Positions 54,335-64,000 of a stretch of 64,000 nucleotides of DNA are shown here, one piece after another. The stretch lies in contig OX235263.1 in the NCBI GenBank assembly GCA_944472135.2, positions 90,490,721 to 90,554,720 on the forward strand. The letters are read 5' to 3'. The stretch comes from Trichobilharzia regenti (taxonomy: Eukaryota; Platyhelminthes; Trematoda; Strigeidida; Schistosomatidae). Each line of letters opens with the position of its first letter. Positions within the stretch are counted from its first letter, which is position 1. The notes beneath the pieces were generated by a model. The model was not told where the DNA came from. It ran no database searches and saw nothing but the letters and a program-made list of their open reading frames with translations. The position numbers and the translations under genes were made by a program.

Positions 54335-55000
54335 AAGCCTTAACACAAACAGACACCCACACCCACATACACACACACAAACAGACACACATACCAAAAA
54401 CAAAACATACGAACGAAAATTAGTATCCATAATAAAAAAAAAATTGAAAAAAAAAGAAAAATATTTTTGCTTCTCTGTTTCAAATTTTTATTCTCTCTCT
54501 TTGTGTCTCTCCCCTATTTCGTTTTCCCAATTCTCCCTCCCTTTTACTATCATTCTTTCTGTTAATGGTGAAATATGATATGCATTTTTGTCAATTCAAA
54601 AATTGAATGCGCTTCACAACACATACAAAAATTTCTCTTCGTCACCTTTTCATTCGCCTTTTGGTTTTCCCCTTTCAAATCTTGGTAATGAAGACTTGAG
54701 GAGTGCAAGTAAGCCTGTAAAAGGGGAGGGAATAAAGAATAACAATTACAATTACTATTATAATTATTATTAGTGTTATTATTATTACTACTCCTTCAAA
54801 TTAGCTTTCAGTTACCTAGGCATGATTTTCTCAATCGTCTATTCGTTGTTTTTTCTTCCTTTCTTTCTTTCGTGAAACTGAAGCACAGTAAAACAAAATA
54901 AATAAAAGGCGGTATCCAGTTTTGCTATTCAACACACCAACATAACCCTGGTATCTTTTATCCCAACACCCTGTCAGCTCCACTGACGAGCTTCGTCTAC
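54335..55000 (+). other. probable paramyosin 3' UTR
   Basis: Low-complexity CA, A and CT-rich sequence directly after the stop, free of transposons, unlike the introns. Candidate poly(A) signals AATAAA lie at 54731, 54897 and 54901. Confidence 0.6.
54897..54906 (+). terminator. tandem overlapping AATAAA poly(A) signals
   Basis: AATAAATAAA gives two overlapping canonical hexamers about 560 bp after the stop codon. AATAAA also occurs at 54731 and 55431, so the site in use is uncertain. Confidence 0.45.
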
Positions 55001-56120
55001 TTTTTCTCGTTTTCTTAACTTATATACATATATATTTTTTAAAATTGCCTCCTATCAACAAATTGTTCAATATACATTCACACTGGACTCACCGCTTTGT
55101 TTAAATCAATCAACGGAGCAATGGAGTTGTCAAAAGGCGAACAGCTTAACTATCCTTTATGCTGCCTTTATTCACCTGTTATGAAAATCAGCAAAGAATG
55201 AAGGCAAGCCAAACACACACAAACACACATACAAGTTGTTTGTTCTATTTATCACCAGAATCATAATCCTCGCAATAATTAGTATGATTACTATTGTTGT
55301 TGTTATTATTATTATTACTAATATTATTATTGCTGTTCCCCTTTTTTCATTTATTCGTCTCCTGTGTTCCGTCTCTCTCTCTGTGTGTGTGTTAGTGCCA
55401 ATCCCCCTAGAAAACTGCTCCTTTCTGCCTAATAAATCATGCGCCGATATGGATATACACGTATATGCGAGATATTCTGATAAAGTTATCGGATTACAGC
55501 AAGAATATGAGACAGTGAAAACCTATGCCTTCCTTAATTTTCAAATGTTCATGTTCACGAGCTTTGTCTGTCTGGCTGACTCTCTGTCTGTTTGTCTACG
55601 TCTCTGGTTTTGTGTTTTTCGTGGTTTCTTTCGCTCACTCGCTCGCTCCACTGTACTATTATTACTACTATTATTAATATTACTAATATTACTACTATTG
55701 TTATTACCTTACTGTACTAATGGTACAGTACAAAAAAGAAGAAAGAAAGAAACGAGCAAAGTAGTCAAACACTAACTCACTCACACACACACACAAACAC
55801 ACTTACACAATCTCTCTTTTTCTTTATCTCTCCTTTGGTCCTACAAAAATCTTGCAATCTTAATTTAATTTATTATAATAATAATAAATAGATAATCTTT
55901 ATTTATTTTTTGTGTTCCCTTCGCTTATATTACTGAAATCGATTGATACTGATGTTGGTAGGGTGTTATTATAGGAGGTTGAAGGTAGTCAATTGGAAAC
56001 CGCGCGCTTATTGGCACTCCTTAGCAAAGTTTAAGCTTGAATAAAGCAAGAACAACAAGTGTACCTGAGGATAATATGAGCTCATCTTTTATTATTTTTT
56101 TCGAAGATTTTTCGCAACCA
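55000..56120. other. downstream flank, low complexity
   Basis: ATT, GT and CT runs. The 179-codon open frame at 55236 is a translation of such runs (Ile/Leu/Val strings) and is not called. About 55945-56040 is a weak family D remnant. Confidence 0.5.
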
Positions 56121-56122
56121 GT

Positions 56123-56205
56123 TACAATAATAATAATAATAACAGCTTTATTCCAAACGGTATTTGTGGTACAGGTATGACATTTTCAGCGTGCATTACA
56201 ATACA
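56123..56205 (-). repeat. family A' SINE fragment
   Basis: AACAGCTTTATTCCAAACGG and GGTACAGGTATGACATTTTC match the 3' body of 5040-5225, preceded by an AAT run. Confidence 0.55.
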
Positions 56206-56209
56206 ATGC

Positions 56210-57060
56210 ATCTAATTACCTCATAAATTTTATAAGATTTTAAAATCAAAAAGCAAAAACCAAAAAAAAAAGATAAATAAAGTGAAATGAAAAGAACAGC
56301 GTTGCGTGTATACTTTAAACAATGCACCACGGGATATGAAATATAAAATTAGTGTGTAATAGAAGATGTGAACAACAATAGTGTAATAGTAACGAAGAAA
56401 GGAAAACAAAAGCTAATGGGACTATTTGTTAGAGTGCCACAGTAAGTTTATCGTGTCATACCTAACGGATTTCTCATCACATAACAGCTGTGCCAGATAT
56501 GGTATTGTGGAGTTTTTGTATTTGGTGGTCCTAGAATATAGCCGCCTATAGCTGCTTCTAGTTCTACCAGATGAAATGCAAGGAGACAGCTGCGTATAGA
56601 GAGGATGCTCGGGGTCCGACAATATTGTATTCGCTAGTTTCTTACATGATATAACATGATATATGTATAACATGATATATAACCTGAAGGATAAAAAAGT
56701 ATATGAATTACATTAAAGATTTGAACACACTTTTTCACGATCACAAGGAGTAATTGGTAGGAAGTAAAAGTAGCGTTAGTCCGGAATGATTTAACTGTTT
56801 TGGAGGAGTTACAAACACTGACTATTTATAGAACAATTAGACAATCAGGCTTGGAAAAAAATTACGATTGCATATATATGTGTCTGTGTATAGAAACAAG
56901 GTTTAGCTAGAAAGAGCATACTAAAAACATTGGATTGAGTAACTAAAGAAAATGTTTTATCTATTAGCCAATAGAAAAAAAAGAAAAGAAAAGGTAGGGT
57001 GAATCATGTTTAGATGAGAGAGTAAAGTTTTCTAAACAAGAAAAAGGTAACTCATAAAAG
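56210..57060. other. intergenic: no recognised element
   Basis: AT-rich; no gene or matched repeat seen. Confidence 0.4.
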
Positions 57061-57064
57061 TTTT

Positions 57065-57900
57065 ATATTTTTTGTTATCCCCAGGGCAGTGAAAGATTCA
57101 CCACTGTCTCTTCCTGCGTACATAGATTTGGTTTAAGTCGTTCAATAGCAATTGCTTCAGCAAAGCGTAGCAAGCTAGGTTTCTTTTGCTTGTTGATTAT
57201 TTTGAACGACTTTAGGTTGTCTAAAATATGACCAATGTTCAATAAATGACGCGCAATCGCACCGTTCAACGCTTGCGGACCTTTCAGGCTCAGGTTCTTT
57301 GGTATGTGTTCAGAAATGCGGAGAATAACCCTTCCCTGTTCTTCCAATCTATGTGCTTTGGCACGTACCTACACAGTTGGAGGTAACATGAAGTGGGTAT
57401 TTGTCCACTTTTGATTGTCTCAAACAACTAGTTGTTTGATAAACACATACTAGCTTGGCGGCTGGATATGGTCTTTTCAGGGTAGCGTTCAGTCTGCATC
57501 TTATTCTACTAGCAGTATCATCACCTTTGAATGCAAGCTGCAGAAAGATAGACTTTTTCCATACTGTGCTGCTTTTCACTTTTTCAACATGACGTCTCCC
57601 ATACATGTCGATGAAGTTTTGTGGGTAACCATTGTCGCGTAGGCATTTCTCCACAAGGGATAGCTCTTCCTCAATCTTTCCCTTTAAACACAGTTTCTTT
57701 ACACGATCAAATAATGCTGTCACCAATCCATTTTTGTAACTTATAGGGAAGAAGCGTTTGAAGTTAAGATAAACTGCCCTCCAGGTCTCTTTCCTGTGTA
57801 TATGTATATATTATGATTTTGCCGTCTATTTCTCATTGGATGTCCAGGTCAAGAAAATGGAACTTCTCCTCTTTTTCATACTTCATTGTAAACTTAATAT
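57065..57900 (-). mobile_element. Penelope-like element, RT end plus GIY-YIG, relatively well preserved
   Basis: Minus strand: HFLDLDIQ-type RT remnant, then KGKIEEELSLVEKCLRDNGY, QNFIDMYGRRHVEKVKSS, LQLAFKGDDTASRIR and TLKRPYPAAKL. The GIY-YIG part then continues RISEHIPKNLSLKGPQALNG, ARHLLNIGH and closes AIAIERLKPNLCTQEE. Two frames cover it with a break near 57348 that removes the YIG motif. Confidence 0.82.
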
Positions 57901-57904
57901 TAGG

Positions 57905-58040
57905 ATGGGGGCTGTTGTTCAAGGCACCCACTACCACGGGTCGAACAGAGGACCTTCCGGTTACAAGGCAAGTAAGCTCGTATACCATTCGGCCACTGGG
58001 ACCTGATCCCTAAATGCTCAGCCCATGAATTCTAACTTTG
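57905..58040 (-). repeat. family C SINE, minus half of a head-to-head pair
   Basis: CCACTACCACGGGTCGAACA and TTCGGCCACTGGGACCTGAT are the tRNA-like head. The 3' part is lost at the junction with the PLE. Confidence 0.65.
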
Positions 58041-58260
58041 GATCCCAGTGGCTGGATGATATAAGAGCTTGCCATGTAGCCGGAAGGAGGTCCTGGGTTC
58101 AAACACTGGAGGTGGGTGCGAACTGTCAGTGAACCCTACACAAGGCTGACTAAACAACTGGCTGGCCAATACTCCTTGGGGCTGGTTTTCAATGGTTCTC
58201 TAACGGATACTAATCCGTGGTGAAACTTGTACGAAAGAAAACTAATCCTTATACATCAAC
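58041..58260 (+). repeat. family C SINE, plus half of a head-to-head pair
   Basis: GGATCCCAGTGGCTGGATGA, GGTCCTGGGTTCAAACACTG, then a decayed hammerhead and the tail TTTTCAATGGTTCTCTAACG. Confidence 0.68.
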
Positions 58261-58264
58261 TATA

Positions 58265-58695
58265 GAAAATACAATTTGAAAATGAAAACAAAAAGAGAGA
58301 AAACACAATTATTATGAATGAAAAGTGAAATCAAAACCTGTTGACTGTCTGCTTGACGTATGACCTAAATATTTCATCTTTTTTTTTTAGATAACTAGAT
58401 ATATCTGTAGTTCAATTGTCAATGCTATTTGCTACCAGTGGGAGTGCATAGCGCGTAAACAAAACATACACTGAGGTATACACAAAATAATTATTAAGGT
58501 CACCTTAAGAAATTCCAAATAAAAACAAATAGTCTGTTTTTTCTTTTAAAAAAAAACCTTTGTCGGTATTCATAATATAAATTCCTCCTTTCATTGTGGT
58601 GCGATTAACTGATTTAACCTTGAGATTAGTCAACGGTTATCAATGTTCAAATTATAAAATTTATGGAGATTTTGGATGAAATACAAAGTGTTAGA
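58265..58695. other. intergenic: no recognised element
   Basis: AT-rich with poly-A and poly-T runs; nothing matched. Confidence 0.4.
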
Positions 58696-58699
58696 ATTT

Positions 58700-58990
58700 C
58701 ATCAAGATCCAACATTAGTTAGAGAGATTGCTGCTGAAACCCAGGTTTCACTAGATATTTCTTTCGTCCTTTTCTGGGGCTCTTCAGTAATGCGAACTCA
58801 TGATCCAGCCAGGAATTCAGGTTGACGCTCATCGAAGGCATCACGAGGATTCTACTCATGACCCACAAGGCTTGTGGATGCGTATTGTTGAAGAGTCCTT
58901 GAATGGGAGAGAATAACTACCCAGTGCTCCACGATATTCAGTAATCTCCCTAACTGATGTGGGCTCGTGACAAAGACTGAACAATTGTTG
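58700..58990. repeat. composite of two inverted family C remnants
   Basis: The left part (58710-58800, minus) retains CTGAAGA and GAAA core elements without stem III. The right part (58870-58990, plus) has GTTGAAGAGTCC..CTCCCTAACTGATGTGGGCT. Confidence 0.5.
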
Positions 58991-59104
58991 TTAGTGTCAT
59001 GGATGATAATCAATGGAAGGCGAAAGGGAAATGTACGTTGTAACAGGAATCGAACCAGCAACCTGAGGATTACTCGTCTGGTATATATATATATATATAT
59101 ATAT

Positions 59105-60095
59105 AAGTAAAATACCCAACTGTGGAAAAGAAGAAAGTGTTTATTTGTCTCCCATTCAAAAGAGATGCAGTGTCACAAAAGATTGACAAAACACTGAAAG
59201 GTGCAATAAAAAGAAGCTTCCCACCTGCAGCTAAACTCATAACATTATACAGTACCACTTCTTCTATAAGCCACTCAAAACTGGATAAATACGCTGCTGG
59301 TGTCACCTACAACTGCGTTTATCAATTTACGCGCACATTTGGGAGCAAGCACATAGGAAGGACAGAAAGAAGGTCTTCTATCCGGTTTTCTGAACATATT
59401 CCAAGAAACCTGTGCCACCTGAAAGGAAGCAAATATTCTCAGTGTGCAATTACCAGACATATTGTTGATACCGAACAGCTCGTAGAGATTTCTAAGTCCT
59501 TCAAAAATATTTAAAAGAAAAAAGACAGCAAATTTACTACGATTTGTTGAAGCAATCGCAATCAAACGATTCACACCAACTAGGCTTATGCATACAGAAA
59601 GAGAGTGTGATTAACTTCTCACTCCTGTGATAACTGAATTTCGATTACATTAATTAGTCATCTACCTGGTTCAGTGATCTCAACTCGCTGAATAAATCTC
59701 AATCTCATAAACTCTAACCGCTTTTGTATTTTGAGTTGTTATGTAAACCTGCAGGCTAACACTGTTCTGTTTATTAGATTTTTCTGTTTTCTGTCTTACC
59801 CCTCCCCTCTCTTTTCTACTTTGAAAGCGTATAAATTGATGATGAAAACTTAAACTAAACAAATTGTAATGCTTACATTTTGCTTACGTGCGTCACTTTT
59901 ATAGTATCTGTCCTCTACTACCACTTAAACATTAAAGTACGTTATTATCATCTATATGACGATTGTAATTTCAGGTATGTGTGTGCAGCTGGTGAGAACC
60001 TGTGAAATGGAATGATGACATCACATTTTATACTGAAAATTTCGTCTTCTATTATTTATCGAAATTTGTCAATGGAACCAAATGTATGAAGTTAA
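59105..60095 (+). mobile_element. Penelope-like element, GIY-YIG part and 3' terminus
   Basis: One 130-codon frame (59122-59514) reads [51 protein letters not shown] and [15 protein letters not shown]. In the YIG motif the Tyr is replaced by His, and the usual second Cys is also absent. The 3' terminus (59885-60095) matches the inverted end of the copy at 31982. It starts right after an AT microsatellite (59082-59105). Confidence 0.82.
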
Positions 60096-60099
60096 ACAC

Positions 60100-60495
60100 T
60101 TCAATTCATTGAATTATTTTCAGTGTTCGTTTGCTTTATGTTACTGTAATCAAGAACACAATGATTCCGGGTCAGTTGGATGTACCTGCCTCCTCGCCTC
60201 CCTCAATGAATGATGGCATTCCGAACAAGACCAGAATCTAATATTCATCACCACAAACGCCAAATATTTATCCAGTAAGCTGCTGAGCTAAGAAAGCTAC
60301 TTTTCTTGTGATGGAACAGTTCGGTCGAGAAATCTTACAAGGAAATAGCAAGTGAAAATAAAGGTGGTATTCTTACTGAAATTTATCATACCAGTGTAGA
60401 TTTCTTCACGAATCAGATCTAGTTAGTGCTGTGGTTGGAATCTAAAACCTTTTCTTTCATGATCACTCCACAAACTGAACCTGAGTAAAGCCTGT
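60100..60495. other. intergenic: no recognised element
   Basis: No gene or matched repeat. Confidence 0.4.
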
Positions 60496-60499
60496 TTTA

Positions 60500-60680
60500 T
60501 ATGTATAATTATTGTTTGCTTGTGTTTTGAATAGGCTTGAATAGCACATCTCCATTTTGCTCAGTTTTCCGAAGTCGTCTCTAGCTGGTTTCATGATTGC
60601 TCATATTACCTGATCTCCTCGTCACACCATTCCCTCCATGTCACCTTCGAAACCACTCAAAACTCATCGTTTTTTATTCG
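60500..60680 (-). mobile_element. decayed RTE 3' fragment
   Basis: CATCTCCATTTTGCTCAGTT and CCTCCATGTCACCTTCGAAA follow the minus-strand RTE C-terminal pattern at 7880-8010. Confidence 0.55.
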
Positions 60681-60684
60681 GAGT

Positions 60685-61254
60685 GGAATGTCATTCGATT
60701 GGTTGCTTGAGGCGGATTGCAAAAGACGATCCTCTTTGGAATTGTGATACTTGGTTGTTTATGACTAATTATTTGGTACCCAGTGGATGATAGAGAAGGA
60801 TTCTTCAATGCTGACTGGCTTTGTAGCCGGCCAGTTTGGACCAGGTGGTCTAATATCGAAGTGTTGATGGTTTTTACTATCACAATTATTAACCTTTAGA
60901 ACACTGAATCCAAAAAACACAATCTTATTGACAGATAATACATATAACTAATTATTGGATTTGTGGAATTTTTAAACATAAACACATCTATAATTGTATA
61001 TATTGTTGGATTTATATGTTCAAGTTGCTCCAAGTCAGTGAGTTTATGGTTAAGATATCATTTTAGTTAACTGTACTGAACTATATTGCATGTTGTCTTA
61101 TTGTATAGTTGTCGTCGCTTTTTGCCCTTTTTTCTGTGAACTGTTTCCTTTGTTGATGTTGTTCTCATTGTTTGTCCGTTATTTTCTGATTTTGAGGGGA
61201 GCAACCCAAAAAGTTGCTTCTCTCTAAACTTTTACTTAATGTAATCATTCTTTT
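60685..61254. other. intergenic: no recognised element
   Basis: AT-rich; 61190-61254 leads into the RTE element and may be its 5' UTR. Confidence 0.35.
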
Positions 61255-61354
61255 CTCAGGCGTGAGGCTAGCAACCCCACCCTGTAAACAAAATTGCTAC
61301 AGAACTTCAGCAGAATGAACCTCTTGCACCAAAAGAAAAAGTCTGTGTAGGAAC

Positions 61355-62266
61355 ATGGAACGTCCGAACTATGTACGAGACTGGAAAGCTGCCCAGATCG
61401 CCAACGAGATGAAAAGATACGGAATACAAGTGCTGGGAATATGTGAGAGCAGATGGAATGGGAGTGGACTCACCAAATTGTCAACAGGTGAGTCAGTGAT
61501 CTACTCCGGTCACCCAGAAGATAACCACACGCACACCGAGGGCGTGGCTATCATGATGTCACCAACGGCAACGAAAGCCCTGATACAATGGGAGGCGATT
61601 TCGTCCAGGATAATGACCGCCAGGTTCAACTCCAAAGGAAGGAAAGTGTCAATCATACAATGTTATGCACCCACAAACAACGCAGACCTCGAGAAGAAAG
61701 AAGAATTCTACAGGCAACTACAGGCAACAATGGACAATACTCCAGCTGGCGACATGAAAATACTAATGGGAGACATGAACGCCAAACTGGGACCAGACAA
61801 TACGGGAAGGGAACTCATCATGGGTAGAGAAGCTCTAGGAGAAATGAATGAAAACGGAGAACTCTTCGCCGACTTCTGCGCCTTCAACGAACTGGTGATT
61901 GGTGGCAGTGTATACAAGCACAAAGATATCCACAAGGCTACATGGGTGTCACCAGACGGGCAAACCAAAAACCAAATCGACTTCATCTCAATCTCAAGGA
62001 AGTGGAGGCGCAGCCTACTGGACACAAAAGCAAGAAGAGGAGCAGACGTTGGCTCAGACCACTATCTCGTACAAGGGACAATCCAAATCAAATTAAAAGC
62101 TTTCAGGGAATCAGGAGCTGCAGATAGACCACAAGCCAAGTTCAACACTCAAAAGCTGAAGGACCAGGCTACAAAGGACATCTTCATTGCAAGCATAAAG
62201 GACAAAGCCGAGACACAAATCAACACTAGCGAAAGGTCGGCGTCGAAAAGCACTGGAACAACTTGA
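61355..62266 (+). pseudogene. RTE endonuclease domain
   Basis: APE-type endonuclease that nicks target DNA to prime reverse transcription. Visible motifs are GICESRWNGSG (catalytic Glu), MGDMNAKLGPD (Asp/Asn), KNQIDFISIS and GSDHYLVQGTI (Asp-His). The true N-terminus lies upstream in another frame (VCVGTWNVRTMYETGK from 61341), cut off by the missing base at 61385-61387, so the ATG at 61355 is not the authentic start. Confidence 0.85.
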
Positions 62267-63747
62267 AAACGGTGTGGAGCCAAACCTGCATAGAAATTCT
62301 AGGCAGAAAAAAGAGACAGGACAAACAGTGGCTCACTACGGACACTTGGAAACTAATAGAAGAGAGAAGGACAGTGAAGCAAAAGATTATCCAGTGCACT
62401 GACGAGCAACAAAAACAGGAGCTGAATGCAAGCTACAATACACTGAACAAAAGAGTGAAGAAAAGTGCCAGGGAAGACAAAAGAAAATATTATGAAACCA
62501 TGGCAAACGAAGCAGAACAAGCTGCAGGCAAAGGAGACCTCGCCACACTCTACCAAACAACTAGGAACCTTTCGGGCAAACGTTCGACACAGATTAAGCC
62601 AATAAAGGACGACAATGGAAAGTCAATCACCAAAGAGGTGGAACAGAGAAAGCACTGGGTTGAACACTTCAAAAGACTTCTAAATCGTCCGCCACCTACA
62701 ACACGTCCAGCAATACCAACAACGGAAGCAGAACTACCAGTGAACACTGACCCCCCGACGAAATCAGAAGTCCTGAATGCAATCAAGATGCTTAAAGCTG
62801 GGAAAACACCGGGACCAGATGGAATCCCAGCAGAGGCTTTGAAAATAGACCCAGAGACAACAGCGGACTTGATGACACCACTGCTGGAGAAGGTGTGGAA
62901 AGAGGGCAAAGTACCCGAGGATTGGAAGAACAGTTACTTATTCAAACTTCCAAAGAAAGGAGACTTAAGTCAATGTAAAAACTGGCGTGGAATTATGCTT
63001 CTGTCCATTCCAAGCAAGATACTAAGTCGCATCATCCTGGAGAGAATCAAACAAGCCCTAGATGAAAAACTTCGTCCGGAACAGGCTGGATTCAGGAGAA
63101 ACAAATCATGTATTGATCAAATCGCCACTCTACGGATCATCATTGAACAAAGCTTGGAATGGCAGTCACCTCTCTATCTCAACTTCATCGACTTTGAAAA
63201 GGCCTTCGACAGCGTCGATCGAGAGGTCATTTGGAAACTACTTCGCTACTACGGGGTCCCATCGACAATTATACACCTCATCCAACAGTTATACGACAAT
63301 GCTGCATGCCAAGTAATCCACAACGGGAAACTTACGGAAGCCTTCGAAGTGAGGACGGGAGTGAGGCAAGGCTGTCTACTATCACCAATGATCTTCCTGA
63401 TTGCAATTGATTGGATAATGCGACAGACAACGGCAACCAACGAGGGAACAGGCATAAAATGGACTGACACAAAAGACTTGGAGGATCTGGATTTCGCCGA
63501 TGATATATGTCTGATTTCCCATAAACTGGAAGATATGCAAGTGAAAAGTAACAAGTTGGCAGAAGAAGCATCAAAGATAGGACTTCACGTGAACATAGAT
63601 AAAACAGAGATGATGAAGATTCCTAGCCAACATCAACAGCAACAACAACAACAGACAACAATAAGCATAAATGGGAAGAACCTGAAAGAAACAACCTCCT
63701 TCACCTACCTGGGAAGCATCGTCTCAACTACAGGCGGACGGAACTGA
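62263..63747 (+). pseudogene. RTE reverse-transcriptase domain
   Basis: Linker (WKLIEERRTVKQK), then RT: AGKTPGPDGIPAEALK, WKNSYLFKLPKKGD, CKNWRGIMLLSI, RPEQAGFRRNKSCIDQI, LNFIDFEKAFDSVDR (first catalytic Asp), [14 protein letters not shown] and [12 protein letters not shown] (FADD catalytic pair, 63493-63504). It ends prematurely at 63745. After a +1 shift the frame continues [20 protein letters not shown] to the window end. All catalytic residues are present, so only frameshifts disable it. Confidence 0.88.
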
Positions 63748-64000
63748 CGAGGACATCAAAGCCAGAATCGGAAAAGCAAGACAAGCTTTCATTACTCTCA
63801 AATCTGTGTGGAGGTCAACAGCACTCAGCATCAAAAATAAGATCCGGATTTTCAACTCCAATGTGAAGTCAGTGCTACTATACGGATCAGAGACTTGGCG
63901 AGTCATAAAGAGCATCTCAAACAAACTTCAAACCTTCATTAACAACTGTCTCCGCTCAATACTCAAGATCAGATGGCCAGAAAAGATCAGCAACAGGGAT

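Larger units (their letters stand above)
61255..64000 (+). mobile_element. RTE-type non-LTR retrotransposon, long copy, runs off the window
   Basis: A single protein (endonuclease then reverse transcriptase then a post-RT region) is readable across frames from about 61281 to the end. It lacks the 3' tail, which lies beyond the window. At least three frameshifts break it: at 61385-61387 (one A short, after TWNVRTMYETGK), at about 62228-62245 between endonuclease and RT, and at about 63739 (CGG then a stop at 63745). Otherwise divergence is low, so it is the youngest LINE copy here and a good reference for the fragments in the introns. The order and motifs fit the RTE clade (SR2-like in schistosomes). 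Confidence 0.88.

Noticed and set aside
55236..55775. 179-codon open frame downstream of paramyosin
   Set aside because: It is a translation of ATT, GT and CT runs (Ile/Val/Leu strings), has no domain, and lies in low-complexity flank.
61708..62025. Minus-strand open frame in the RTE endonuclease
   Set aside because: Antisense of clear endonuclease motifs; no independent evidence of coding.

Overview
The window is eukaryotic and AT-rich. It looks like a blood-fluke (Schistosoma) chromosome. The evidence is one complete host gene for paramyosin, the flatworm thick-filament protein, plus the retroelements packed into its introns: RTE-type LINEs, Penelope-like elements (PLEs), tRNA-headed SINEs carrying hammerhead-ribozyme motifs, and Merlin DNA transposons. 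All of these families are known from schistosomes. The species is not certain. By memory the protein differs from S. mansoni paramyosin at scattered positions, so a relative is possible.

Positions 258-54334 (+) hold paramyosin in 15 exons. Every junction is GT..AG, and the joined reading frame is open for 865 codons plus stop. Coding sequence is only about 2.6 kb of 54 kb. Intron 1 is 183 bp and the other 13 are about 2.0-7.9 kb. Downstream, 54335 to about 55000 is probable 3' UTR with tandem AATAAA signals. From about 56.1 kb to the end is intergenic repeat sequence, closing with a long but frameshifted RTE retrotransposon (61255-64000) that runs off the window.

The introns are layered transposon deposits. 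(a) RTE LINE pieces, mostly 3' ends with AAT tails, lie on both strands. (b) Family A SINEs have a tRNA-Gly-like head and RTE-like 3' tails. (c) Family C and D SINEs have tRNA-like heads followed by hammerhead-ribozyme motifs; one motif, at 27001-27050 (-), is complete on paper. (d) PLE copies show the GIY-YIG endonuclease tail and RT pieces, several bounded by inverted terminal repeats. (e) Two Merlin-type DNA transposons have matching terminal inverted repeats and perfect 8-bp target duplications (47008-47685 and 34710-35538). (f) A putative solo-LTR family begins TGTAAC. Several insertions are nested, so their relative ages can be read. No functional tRNA or rRNA gene, CRISPR array or second host gene was found. 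Repeat boundaries are by eye and approximate; exon boundaries are exact.
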